This document shows positions 51,890-60,393 of a DNA stretch of 64,000 nt, one piece after another. The stretch comes from Lysobacter soli (GTDB lineage Bacteria > Pseudomonadota > Gammaproteobacteria > Xanthomonadales > Xanthomonadaceae): positions 1-64,000 of the forward strand of contig NZ_QTJR01000004.1 of assembly GCF_003382285.1 (NCBI RefSeq), given 5' to 3'. The position numbers were made by a program, and so were the translations under genes. Below the pieces are notes generated by a model. The model was not told the DNA's origin and made no database searches. It was given only the letters and a program-made list of their open reading frames with translations. Every line of letters starts with the position of its first letter. Position 1 is the first letter of the stretch.

Positions 51890-51989
51890 CGCTTCCAGGC
51901 GACGTCAGCCGCTCACGGAAATGACTTCTGACGGCACGCTCACCTCGTCGCGTCGATCCTAGCCTTCCCGTTCTTGGTCGCAGCGACGC

Positions 51990-52535
51990 GTGAAAGGCCA
52001 CGCCCTCCTCATCATCGACATGATCAACGCCCTGGATTTCCCGCGGGGCGACAAGCTGCTCGCCGCGGCCCTGCCGGCCGCACGCAACATCGCGCGCCTG
52101 AAGAAGCGGCTGAAGCCGCGCGGCGTGCCGGCGATCTACGTCAACGACAACTACGGCCAATGGCGTTCGGACTTCAAGCAGGTCGTCGCCGAGTGCGGCG
52201 CGGCGGGTTCGCTCGGCGCGCCGCTGGTGAAGCTGCTGCATCCGGAGGACGACGACTTCTTCGTCCTGAAGCCCGAGCGCAGCGGCTTTCGCGATACACC
52301 GCTGCGCATGCTGCTGGGCAAGCTCGGTGCGAAGAAGCTGATCCTGACCGGCGTCGCGCTGGACGTCTGCGTGTTCGCCACCGCGACCGATGCCGACATG
52401 CACGGCTTCGAACTGCGCGTGCCGTCCGATTGCGTCGCGTCCGAGACGCAGGGTCGGCGCACGGCTTCACTGAAGCTGCTGCGCGATGCCTTGCAGGCCG
52501 ACACGCGCCCGTCACGCTCGATCACGCTGCGCTGA
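51990..52535 (+). CDS. cysteine hydrolase (isochorismatase-like)
   Basis: The protein is 181 residues starting with GTG at 51990 (MKGHALLIIDMINALDF). The catalytic triad of the family is visible: Asp10 in LIIDMIN, Lys in FVLKPERSGF and Cys in ALDVCVFATATDA. It should hydrolyse a small amide or an enol-ether substrate such as nicotinamide-like or isochorismate-like compounds. The exact substrate is unknown. It converges on the 52522-54351 gene, overlapping by 14 bases. Confidence 0.88.
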   Translation: MKGHALLIIDMINALDFPRGDKLLAAALPAARNIARLKKRLKPRGVPAIYVNDNYGQWRSDFKQVVAECGAAGSLGAPLVKLLHPEDDDFFVLKPERSGFRDTPLRMLLGKLGAKKLILTGVALDVCVFATATDADMHGFELRVPSDCVASETQGRRTASLKLLRDALQADTRPSRSITLR

Positions 52536-54351
52536 TGCGGCGCCCCATGCGCGAACGCTCGAACCACCACAACGCCGCGCTCGCGACCAGCCAGCCGAGC
52601 CACCACGGCCAACGCGCGCCCGGTCGATCCGGGCCCGTCGCCTGATCGTTCGCAACATTCGAAGTGGACGATGCGAGGCGCAGTGTTGCCTCACGCATCG
52701 ACTGCGCGCGCATGCCCGGCGCCGCATCGTGGGCGCGCACGAAGAACGCCTGTTCGCGATCGCCCGATCGCACGCGGTGCCAGCCCGCCGATTCCGGCCA
52801 GAACGCGGCGCAACCACGGGCCGCCGGATCGCGCAGCACGCGATGCATCGAACCGTCGGGTCCAACGACCGACGCGCCCTCCTGCACGCCGCAGAGCGAC
52901 ATCCGCTCGCCCTGCCACGCATCGGCGTCGATATCGAATGTCGCGTGGGTTCGCGCGCGCGCCAGTGTCGAGACGGCATCGCTCCACAGCTGCGCATGGC
53001 GATCGTCGCGACCGCCAAGCACCAGGCGATAGCTGTCGGCCAGCAACGACACCCCCACGCGACCGCGCCCGTGTGCGCGCCACATGGCGAGCACCGCGCC
53101 ATTCGCATCGCGCAGCAGCGTCACACCATCGGCAGCGCCGAGCTTCGCATCGCGACGCGTGAGTTCCGGCACGGCGACCGGCGGTTCCTCGTGCGAACGC
53201 GGCGCGTCCTGCGTACCGGGACCCAGCCGTGCGCGCTCGGCGGCATCGTCGCGGGCGCCCTGCGCAAGCTTCGCGACAGTGGAGTCGCGGCCACCCTCGA
53301 CGACGAAACCGAGCGCGCGCAGGCGCGCACGTTCGTTCGCCGACAGCGCGCCCGTCACGCGAATCATCAGACCCAGGCCATCGCGCACTGCGGCATCAAG
53401 CGCGCCACGCTGCGCATCGCCGAGCGACGACCACGCGCGCTCGTCGAGGATGACGACGTCGAAGCGCGACAGCGTTGCGGCATCGATTGAAACCGGCGCA
53501 TCGCCCAGCTGCACGCCACCGCCGACCGCCATCTGCGTCTGCGCCGGCAGGCCGGCGTCTTCCAGCCAGCGGCGCAGGTATTTCACTTCCGGGTTGGGTG
53601 CACCGGCGATCACCAGCACGCGCGGCGGCGACTGCGCCTCGACCTGGACCGGCACGTCGACGTCTTCGACCGCACGCTGGCGCGCATCGAGCACGCGGAC
53701 GCGGAACATTGCGCTGCCTTCGCCGCGCGCGGTGGCGGTCAGGGCGAAGCGCCCGTCGGCCGGCAGCGTCATCTGGTCGACGCGACGTCGCGCCGGATCG
53801 AGCAGTTCAACGACGCCCCCCTGCACGCCGCCGACGCGACCGGACACGCTGAATTCGTCACCCACCGCGATGCGCTCTTGTGCATGCAGTTCGAGCACGC
53901 CACGCGGCAGCGGCGGCGCTTCGAACTCGACGACGAGGCCCGATGCCGCATCGCGATCGCGCGCATCGAGGCCTTCGCCGATGCCGCGCACGCGCTGCGT
54001 GCCGGGATGTCGTCGCAATGCGGTCGCGAGATCCGGCGCGCGCTCGACCTCCGCCCACGTCGGAGCTTCGGGAAGCGCGACCAGCGCATCGCCGGACGCG
54101 ACCTGCGTGCGCTGCGCGCCAGCGGTGGCGATCACCAGCGTGCCCGCGCGACCGGGCACCGTCGGCGGCCACAGCGCGAAGTAGAGCAGCGCGGCACACA
54201 GCGGTTGCGCGACAAGCAGCGCCGCGATGCGCGCCGGGTGCGAGCGCTGAGCCGGCTCGGCGCGCAGGTGGCGCACGAGCAGGCGCACGATCGCGATGAC
54301 CGTCGCGAGCCCGAGCACCCAGGCCGTCGTCGTCGGCGTGAACCACGTCAT
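52522..54351 (-). CDS. large membrane protein of the MoxR-DUF58-BatA cluster
   Basis: The protein is 609 residues with two N-terminal membrane helices (about 8-25, 42-62) and one near the C-terminus (WWLGWLVASAALWWFE). The middle contains beta domains, including an Ig-like/carboxypeptidase regulatory segment (VLELHAQERIAVGDEFSVSGRVGGVQGG...LPADGRFALTATARGEG) and a GATase-like piece (RVLVIAGAPNPEVKYLRRWLEDAGLPAQTQMAV...FDVVILDERAW). Its start overlaps the upstream gene stop by 4 bases. No enzyme residues are recognised. It is the last gene of a leftward operon. Confidence 0.7.
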   Translation of the reverse strand: MTWFTPTTTAWVLGLATVIAIVRLLVRHLRAEPAQRSHPARIAALLVAQPLCAALLYFALWPPTVPGRAGTLVIATAGAQRTQVASGDALVALPEAPTWAEVERAPDLATALRRHPGTQRVRGIGEGLDARDRDAASGLVVEFEAPPLPRGVLELHAQERIAVGDEFSVSGRVGGVQGGVVELLDPARRRVDQMTLPADGRFALTATARGEGSAMFRVRVLDARQRAVEDVDVPVQVEAQSPPRVLVIAGAPNPEVKYLRRWLEDAGLPAQTQMAVGGGVQLGDAPVSIDAATLSRFDVVILDERAWSSLGDAQRGALDAAVRDGLGLMIRVTGALSANERARLRALGFVVEGGRDSTVAKLAQGARDDAAERARLGPGTQDAPRSHEEPPVAVPELTRRDAKLGAADGVTLLRDANGAVLAMWRAHGRGRVGVSLLADSYRLVLGGRDDRHAQLWSDAVSTLARARTHATFDIDADAWQGERMSLCGVQEGASVVGPDGSMHRVLRDPAARGCAAFWPESAGWHRVRSGDREQAFFVRAHDAAPGMRAQSMREATLRLASSTSNVANDQATGPDRPGARWPWWLGWLVASAALWWFERSRMGRRISAA

Positions 54352-56525
54352 CGCGCGTTCTCCTGCCGCAGTGCGTCGAGATAGCGTCGACCGGCCGCAT
54401 CGCCGTCGTCGCGACGCGGCACCGCGGCCGGCGGCCGCGACAGCAGCGGCCACAGTTGCGCGCGCAGTTCGCTCCGGCACGACGCGCACGATGGTTCGGC
54501 GCGCAGCGCATCGATCGCGGCGATCAGCGACAGCGGATCGGCCACGCGCGATTCGTTGGCACGCAGCCAGCGGTCGAGTGCGGCGAAGTCGATGTCGCCC
54601 GTGCGAGCGCGCGCGTCGTCGAGCGCCTGCCACAACTGCAGCAGCGCGGGATCGGGCGCCGTCGCCGCGACCAGCGCATCGCCGCGGCGCGCGATGCCCG
54701 TGCGGTCGCCGCTCATGCGGCGCGATTCGTCGATGGGCGGAAGCTCCGGCCCCACGCGCGCAAGGTAGATGCGGCTGGCCTGCTGCACCTGCTTGATGTG
54801 CTTGAGCGCGGTGTACGCATAGGGCAGCGCGAGGTCGGGATGCCCCTGGCGAAGATGACCTTCCGACTGCCACATCGCGTCGAGTGCGAGCTTCAGCGTT
54901 GCGCGCGTTTCCGGATCGAGCAGCGTCGCCGCTTCGGCGTGATCGTGCGTGTGCCCGTATTCCTCCAGCACCGCGCCTTCCTGCCCGAAAGTCGAGGGCG
55001 TCGCGGCGGCGTTGTCGTGCGCGTGATCGTCCGTCGCCGGTTCGTTCGCGTGGTCGTGTTCGTCTTCGGTCGCCGATTCGGTGACGGCGGCAACGTCATC
55101 CGACGTCGGCGGCGGCTTCGGCTTGCCTTCGGCCTCTTCGCCGAGGAACTGGCCGTAACGCAGGCGCAGGATGCGCTGGTCGACGCCGATCGCATCGCTG
55201 CGCCGCAGGTATTCGGTGGCGTCGAGGCGGCGCTTTTCCTTCAACAGCGCTTCGGCGTCGATGATGATCTGGCGCTGGCTGCGGAAGTACGCCGGCATCA
55301 CCTTGCGCACCATGCCTTCCATATCGCTGGTTTCGGTGCCGAGGTCCGAAGGCCAGCGCAGGATGAGGCTCGCGCTGCGCGCGTTCTGCGGCGACGGCGT
55401 GCGGTTGTCTTCCACCTCCAGCTGCGCGATCAGGTCGTCGCCCACCGAAAAGCCGAGCGCGCGCAGGTCGAGCGAATGCGAGAAGCGCTTCGTCGTCGCG
55501 CTGCCGGTGCTGCGCAACGCGACGGTCTGCTCGCGGAAGGTGATGTTCTCGCCGCTGCCCTGCGCAAGCGTGATGCGCAGCTTCGCGGTGTTCGCGATGC
55601 CGTAATCGTCGCTCGCTTCGAACGAAACCGACCACGCCTTCTGGTTCGCGGTGGCGAGGCTCAAGCTGCGGTCGGGTTCGATCACGCGCACCTGCGGCGG
55701 GCGATCGGCCACAGCATCGAGGCGATGCGGTTTGGCATCGCGCAGCGGCGGCGCATCGGTCAGGCTCAGTCGATACAGCGCCGAACGCGTGAGCACGTGC
55801 TCGCCGCGCCAGACGTCGCCATCGCGACGCAGCGCGACGCGACGGCCGTCGTGGAAGACGAGTTCGACCGCGGCAGGCTGCGGCGCGAGGCGCAGCGTCC
55901 ACGACAAACGCGTGCCCTGCGGCGCGCGCGTGTCGAGCGAAGGCTCGTCGCGTGCAGCCTGTCGCGTGTAGCTGGGCGGCGCAACGCGCAGGTTCTGCTC
56001 GACGATGCGCGTGTGCGTCGGACTGGCGGCCTCGCCGCTGAGCTGCGCGACGACGTCGTTGAAGGCCTGCTCAGGACGATTCGGCCAGAACAGCGCGGCG
56101 GCGGACACGACGGCCGCGACCAGCGTCGAGAGCACGATCGCGCGCGTCGACCAGCGCGGACGAAGGTCCGGTGTCGCGCCGCGCTCAAGACGCTCGATCA
56201 GCCGGGCACGCTGGAGGCGTTCGAGCGTCGACATGGACGCTTCGGGCGCGAACAGCAGGTCCGTGCTGTCTTCCATGTCCAGACGCGTCGCGTCCAGGCG
56301 CTGTACGAGCCAGTGCGTGTCGAGCTTGCGCGCGCTATGCATCGCGAACGCCACGACGATGGCGGTCGCGATGACGAACATCGCCACGGCCACGCCGACG
56401 CCTTGCCATCGCGAGGCGATGGCCGCGATGGCAAAGGCCCACGGCAGCGTGCGCGCGACGGCGTCGAGCGCGACGCGTGTGCGGGCGTGCTGCAACGTCT
56501 GGCGCAGCAGCGCGGTCGCGTTCAT
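54348..56525 (-). CDS. DUF4175-like membrane protein with His-rich segment
   Basis: This 725-residue protein has two hydrophobic stretches near the N-terminus (about 22-45, 45-62) and another at about 127-147. After these come beta-rich, then helical, regions. The block SFEASDDYGIANTAKLRITLAQG and PAYFRSQRQIIIDAEALL resemble DUF4175/BatD-like proteins. A His/Asp/Glu-rich segment (EDEHDHANEPATDDHAHD ... EEYGHTHDHAE) near residues 490-540 may bind metal. It overlaps both neighbours by 4 bases. It probably forms a membrane complex with BatA-type and DUF58 proteins. Confidence 0.7.
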   Translation of the reverse strand: MNATALLRQTLQHARTRVALDAVARTLPWAFAIAAIASRWQGVGVAVAMFVIATAIVVAFAMHSARKLDTHWLVQRLDATRLDMEDSTDLLFAPEASMSTLERLQRARLIERLERGATPDLRPRWSTRAIVLSTLVAAVVSAAALFWPNRPEQAFNDVVAQLSGEAASPTHTRIVEQNLRVAPPSYTRQAARDEPSLDTRAPQGTRLSWTLRLAPQPAAVELVFHDGRRVALRRDGDVWRGEHVLTRSALYRLSLTDAPPLRDAKPHRLDAVADRPPQVRVIEPDRSLSLATANQKAWSVSFEASDDYGIANTAKLRITLAQGSGENITFREQTVALRSTGSATTKRFSHSLDLRALGFSVGDDLIAQLEVEDNRTPSPQNARSASLILRWPSDLGTETSDMEGMVRKVMPAYFRSQRQIIIDAEALLKEKRRLDATEYLRRSDAIGVDQRILRLRYGQFLGEEAEGKPKPPPTSDDVAAVTESATEDEHDHANEPATDDHAHDNAAATPSTFGQEGAVLEEYGHTHDHAEAATLLDPETRATLKLALDAMWQSEGHLRQGHPDLALPYAYTALKHIKQVQQASRIYLARVGPELPPIDESRRMSGDRTGIARRGDALVAATAPDPALLQLWQALDDARARTGDIDFAALDRWLRANESRVADPLSLIAAIDALRAEPSCASCRSELRAQLWPLLSRPPAAVPRRDDGDAAGRRYLDALRQENAR

Positions 56526-57652
56526 GGCGCCACCGCGCGACGCGACGACGTCGCGAGCCAGCGTTCTAGCAGGAAGACCAGCGCGATGAGCAACGCCAGC
56601 CATGCCTGGAGATCGCGTGGCGAGATCGGGAACGTCGGGCCACCCGTCAGCGGTGTGTGCTCAGCGGACAGAACGCGCGACGGGGACGCGACCGGCGGTT
56701 CGAGCGCGTCGCGCAGATGCTGCGGGAACGTGGCGTCGAGCAGCTGCGGCATCGCCTGCGGAGCGAGCGTGCGCGTGAAGCGAAGCACGCGGCCGCGGCC
56801 GTACGCGGCGCCTTCGATCAACGTCGAGCCGCCTTCATCGCGCCACAGCGGCGTCCACGCGGTCACGTCGGCGAACTTCGCGTCGGCGTCGAGCAACAGC
56901 GTGATGCCGTTGCGTGCATAATCGCCAACCTTCGACGGAACATCGCCCGGTGCAAGCCAGGCGAAGTGTTTCACGCTGACGGGTTTGGGCTGATCTGGCG
57001 CCTGCCACGCACGCACGGCGGCGCGCAGGTAGCGGGCAGCGGACTCGCGATCGGCCGAATGATGGATGTCCAACGCTAGCGGGGGCAGCGCCTTCTGTGC
57101 CACATCCGCCGTCATCGCACCGGGCACAACGCGCCAGTCGACCTTCCTCGACAACACGATGCGTCGGCCGTCGGCATGATCGATGCGCGCCGGCACGAAG
57201 ACGGTGAGCACGACCTCTTCCGGTAGGTTCGCATCGAGCTCGCGCAACAGGCTCGGAAGCGATGCGTTCGCCGCATCCGGCATCGCCTCTACCTCCGGAA
57301 AACCCGGCGCCAGCCAATGCCAACGCGCCTGTGGCGAGTCCAACGCCGCTCGCGCTTTTGCGAGATCTACACCCGGCGCCACGGCGACGTACGGCGCATG
57401 CGATTCACCGCCGTGCAGCACGGGACGCGCGAGCAGCAGCGCCATCAGCGCGACCAGCAGCAGGCGCAGGATCAGCAGCGGCCATTCGTCGAAGCGGATG
57501 CGATGCCGCGGCTTGGGCTTCTGCCGCAGCCAGCGCAATGCGGCGAACGCGGTCGGGCGCTGCTCGCTGCGGCGCGCTAGGTGGATCGCCAGCGGGATCA
57601 GCAGTGCGCCCAGTGCAGCCAGCGCGGCGGGGATCAGGAACGCGAGACTCAC
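56522..57652 (-). CDS. BatA-type N-terminal double-membrane-helix protein
   Basis: This 376-residue protein starts with the BatA signature: LAFLIPAALAALGALLIPLAIHLARR, then FAALRWLRQ, then FDEWPLLILRLLLVALMALLLARPV. A periplasmic domain of about 270 residues follows (no MIDAS motif seen), and a C-terminal helix (LALLIALVFLLERWL). In BatA/B proteins this head anchors a von Willebrand factor A domain; here that domain is not evident. Overlaps its neighbours by 4 bases (56522-56525 and 57649-57652). Confidence 0.85.
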   Translation of the reverse strand: MSLAFLIPAALAALGALLIPLAIHLARRSEQRPTAFAALRWLRQKPKPRHRIRFDEWPLLILRLLLVALMALLLARPVLHGGESHAPYVAVAPGVDLAKARAALDSPQARWHWLAPGFPEVEAMPDAANASLPSLLRELDANLPEEVVLTVFVPARIDHADGRRIVLSRKVDWRVVPGAMTADVAQKALPPLALDIHHSADRESAARYLRAAVRAWQAPDQPKPVSVKHFAWLAPGDVPSKVGDYARNGITLLLDADAKFADVTAWTPLWRDEGGSTLIEGAAYGRGRVLRFTRTLAPQAMPQLLDATFPQHLRDALEPPVASPSRVLSAEHTPLTGGPTFPISPRDLQAWLALLIALVFLLERWLATSSRRAVAP

Positions 57653-58563
57653 GCGTACTCCGCGGCGTCGCGCGCGCCGAACAGCCGGCGCAGCGGCAGG
57701 TCGAGCGGCTGGTCGAGCACGTATTCGGCGTGGCGGATGCCGCTGGAATCCAGCCGCGCATCGAGCTCAAGCCGCGCCTGCGTGAAGCGCGCCAGGAACT
57801 GCGCACGCATCGCGGCACCGTCGCCGAGCAGTTCCTCGCCCGTTTCCGGATCGTGGAAGCGATGGCCGCCGCTGAAGGGGAAGTCGCGCTCCTCGGCGGT
57901 GAGGATGCGCACCGTCAGCACTTCGCGACGCGCGGCGGCCAGGCGCGTCATCACATCGATGGCGCCTTCGTCGAAACCGTCGCTGAGCAGCACCACCAGA
58001 TCGCCCGCGCCGATGCGTTCCCACAGCGGGCGTAGCTTTTCCGGCGACGGCCATTGCCCGCGCGCTTCAAGTCCGTGCAGTTCGAGCAGGAAACGGTCGC
58101 GCTGGCGCAGCCCCGCGCCCGGCGCGAGCAGCCGCACGCCGTCGTCGCGCAATGCGACCAGGCCAAAGCGGTCGCCCTGTCGCAGCGCGAGTTCCGCCAC
58201 ACATGCGGCGAGTCCCTTCGCGGCGGCAAGTCGCGACCAGCCCGGACGCGCCTTGTCTTCCTGCGCCATCGATGCGCTGGCGTCGATCAGCAGCCACGCG
58301 GCGAGCGGACTTTCGCGTTCGGCCTCGCGGACGAAGAAGCGGTCCGAGCGCGCGTAGAGCTTCCAGTCGATCTGGCGCAGTTCGTCGCCCGGCTCGTACG
58401 CGCGGTACTGCGCGAATTCCAGTCCCGCGCCACGACTGCGGCTGTGATGCAGCCCGAGCCCCTGCAGCCCGACCGCACGTCGCGAAGTCAGGCGCAGGTC
58501 CTTCAGCCGCGCGCGCACGGCGGGCGGGATGAAGTCGGCGATACGGGTGCCGGGCGCGTTCAT
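57649..58563 (-). CDS. DUF58 domain protein
   Basis: This 304-residue protein has the DUF58 core: SRGAGLEFAQYRAYEPGDELRQIDWKLYARSDRFFVREAE, followed by a von Willebrand-like part with LLIDASASMAQED (a DxSxS MIDAS motif). DUF58 proteins act together with MoxR ATPases, which are encoded 13 bases upstream. The partnership is thought to be chaperone-like, helping metal insertion or assembly of periplasmic complexes. Overlaps the next gene by 4 bases. Confidence 0.92.
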   Translation of the reverse strand: MNAPGTRIADFIPPAVRARLKDLRLTSRRAVGLQGLGLHHSRSRGAGLEFAQYRAYEPGDELRQIDWKLYARSDRFFVREAERESPLAAWLLIDASASMAQEDKARPGWSRLAAAKGLAACVAELALRQGDRFGLVALRDDGVRLLAPGAGLRQRDRFLLELHGLEARGQWPSPEKLRPLWERIGAGDLVVLLSDGFDEGAIDVMTRLAAARREVLTVRILTAEERDFPFSGGHRFHDPETGEELLGDGAAMRAQFLARFTQARLELDARLDSSGIRHAEYVLDQPLDLPLRRLFGARDAAEYA

Positions 58564-58576
58564 CGGAACGTGGCGA

Positions 58577-59572
58577 TCAGCCGTTGAACGGCACCGCGCG
58601 CAGCAGCGCGGCGATCACGTCGTCGGCGCTCTTCTGCTCCGCTTCGGCGGCGAACGACAGCAGCAGGCGATGGCGCATCACCGGCGCGGCGAGCGCGGCG
58701 ATGTCCTCGCGCGTCGCGGCGAGGCGTCCGTGCAGCAGCGCGCGCGCCTTCGCCGCGAGGACCAGCGACTGGCCCGCGCGCGGACCGGCGCCCCACTTCA
58801 CCCACTGCTTCACTTCGTCCGGCACGTCGGCGCCGGGGCGCGTGGCGCGCACCAGGCGCGTGACCCACGCGAGCAGGTCGTCGCCGAAATGCACCTCGCG
58901 CACCAGCGCCTGCAGCGCGAGCACTTCCTCGCCGTGCATCACGCTGGGCACGTGCGCGCTGTGCGTGCCGGTGGTCTGCGCAAGGATGTCGCGCTCCTCG
59001 CGTTCTGTCGGGTAATCCACGCGGATGTGCAGCAGGAAGCGGTCCAGCTGCGCTTCGGGCAGCGGATACGTGCCGGCCTGTTCGATCGGATTCTGCGTCG
59101 CCAGTACGAAGAACGGCGCCGGCAGCGTGTGCGTCACGCCGGCATAGCTGACGGTGCGTTCCTGCATCGCTTCCAGCAATGCGGCCTGCGTTTTCGGCGG
59201 CGTGCGGTTGAGTTCGTCGGCGAGCAGCAGGTTGGTGAAGATCGGACCCGGCTGGAAGCGGAAATGACGATGGCCGGTGCCGTGGTCTTCTTCCAGCAGT
59301 TCCGTGCCGAGGATGTCGCTGGGCATCAGGTCGGGCGTGAACTGGACGCGGCGGAACTGCAGTTCCAGCGCCTGTCCCAGCGAGCGCACCAGCAGCGTCT
59401 TGCCCAGGCCCGGCACGCCTTCGAGCAGGCAGTGGCCGCCGGCGAGCAGGCCGATGAGCAACTGCTCGACGACGGATTCCTGGCCGACGATGGCCTGCGC
59501 GATGGCGCTGCGCAGCGTGCCGAGGCGTTCGAGCTGGGTCTTGAGTTGCGCTTCGGTGAGGGTGTGGTTCAT
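58577..59572 (-). CDS. MoxR-family AAA+ ATPase
   Basis: The protein is 331 residues from the ATG at 59572. Walker A is GVPGLGKT, Walker B is LLLADELNR, and sensor-1 is ATQNPIEQAGTYPLPEAQLDRF, the diagnostic MoxR phrase. A C-terminal lid follows (TREDIAALAAPVMRHRLLLSF). It works with DUF58/BatA-type proteins downstream. A REP-like pair separates it from the DUF4159 gene upstream, so it may have its own promoter. Confidence 0.95.
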   Translation of the reverse strand: MNHTLTEAQLKTQLERLGTLRSAIAQAIVGQESVVEQLLIGLLAGGHCLLEGVPGLGKTLLVRSLGQALELQFRRVQFTPDLMPSDILGTELLEEDHGTGHRHFRFQPGPIFTNLLLADELNRTPPKTQAALLEAMQERTVSYAGVTHTLPAPFFVLATQNPIEQAGTYPLPEAQLDRFLLHIRVDYPTEREERDILAQTTGTHSAHVPSVMHGEEVLALQALVREVHFGDDLLAWVTRLVRATRPGADVPDEVKQWVKWGAGPRAGQSLVLAAKARALLHGRLAATREDIAALAAPVMRHRLLLSFAAEAEQKSADDVIAALLRAVPFNG

Positions 59573-59599
59573 GTGTGGAGTCCGGGTTCGCTCTTGCTC

Positions 59600-59681
59600 G
59601 TCATTCCCGCACACGCGGGAATCCAGTGCCTTCGTCGTCCGCCCTGAAGTCGCTGGATCCCCGCTTTCGCGGGGATGACGA
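59600..59681. repeat. pair of inverted REP-like palindromes
   Basis: GTCATTCCCGCACACGCGGG at 59600-59626 and CTGGATCCCCGCTTTCGCGGGG at 59653-59681, in opposite orientation. The only sizeable gap in the TldD-MoxR cluster. Confidence 0.85.
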
Positions 59682-59691
59682 CCCTGGGGCA

Positions 59692-60393
59692 TCAACTGCT
59701 CAACGCATACATCACGATGTTGACGGCGAACTTCGTGTTGTCCTCTGCGAGGAAACGCTTGTTGCGCCAGTCGTAATCCCACTCGCAGCCGTAATCCTTG
59801 TTGCTGTAGAGCACGCCCAGGCGGCCGTCGATCTCGATGCCCTTGAGGTAGTCATGCACCAGGTCGTCGCCCCAGCCGTTGAGTTCGAACGTAGTAGCCG
59901 GCGGGCCGTCCTTGAACTCGAAGAAGCTGCGGTACAGCGCGTGGTTGTTCGGCAGCTTCTTCAGCGCCTTCGGGCCGAAGATCTTCGCCATCTGTTCCTC
60001 GAACGACTTGGCGAACAATCCGTCGATGTCGTGGTTGCAGTCGTCGACGAAAACGAAGCCGCCGTTGCGCACGTAACGTTCGAAGTTGCGACGTTCGGCC
60101 GGATTGAAGTCCACCAGCTTGTGGCCGGCGAGGTAGCAGAAGGGCGCAGTGAGCATCTTCGGATCGGCCAGCGCCAGCACGTGTTCCTTCGGGTCGACGC
60201 GCAGGTGGGTGTAGTCGATCAGCGAGGTGATCAGGTTCGCCGGCATCCGCTGGTCGACGTCCCAGTCGCCGGAGTCGTACTTCAACCGCGTCAGCCAGAA
60301 GTCGTAGTCCGCAGCCGCCGCCTGCGCGAGAGGCGGCAGCATCGCGGCTGCCGCGCTTCCCAGCATCAGGCGGAGGAACTGCGCGCGGTTCAT
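59692..60393 (-). CDS. DUF4159 exported protein
   Basis: This 233-residue protein has a signal peptide (FLRLMLGSAAAAMLPPLAQAAAA). The DUF4159 core is FWLTRLKYDSGDWDVDQRMPANL, then GGFVFVDDCNHDIDGLFAKSF and NGWGDDLVHDYLKGIEIDGRLGVLYSNKDYGCEWDYDW. The family is a periplasmic GATase-like fold with no known reaction. It often accompanies MoxR-VWA clusters, as here. The start overlaps the upstream TldD-type gene by 4 bases. Confidence 0.9.
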   Translation of the reverse strand: MNRAQFLRLMLGSAAAAMLPPLAQAAAADYDFWLTRLKYDSGDWDVDQRMPANLITSLIDYTHLRVDPKEHVLALADPKMLTAPFCYLAGHKLVDFNPAERRNFERYVRNGGFVFVDDCNHDIDGLFAKSFEEQMAKIFGPKALKKLPNNHALYRSFFEFKDGPPATTFELNGWGDDLVHDYLKGIEIDGRLGVLYSNKDYGCEWDYDWRNKRFLAEDNTKFAVNIVMYALSS

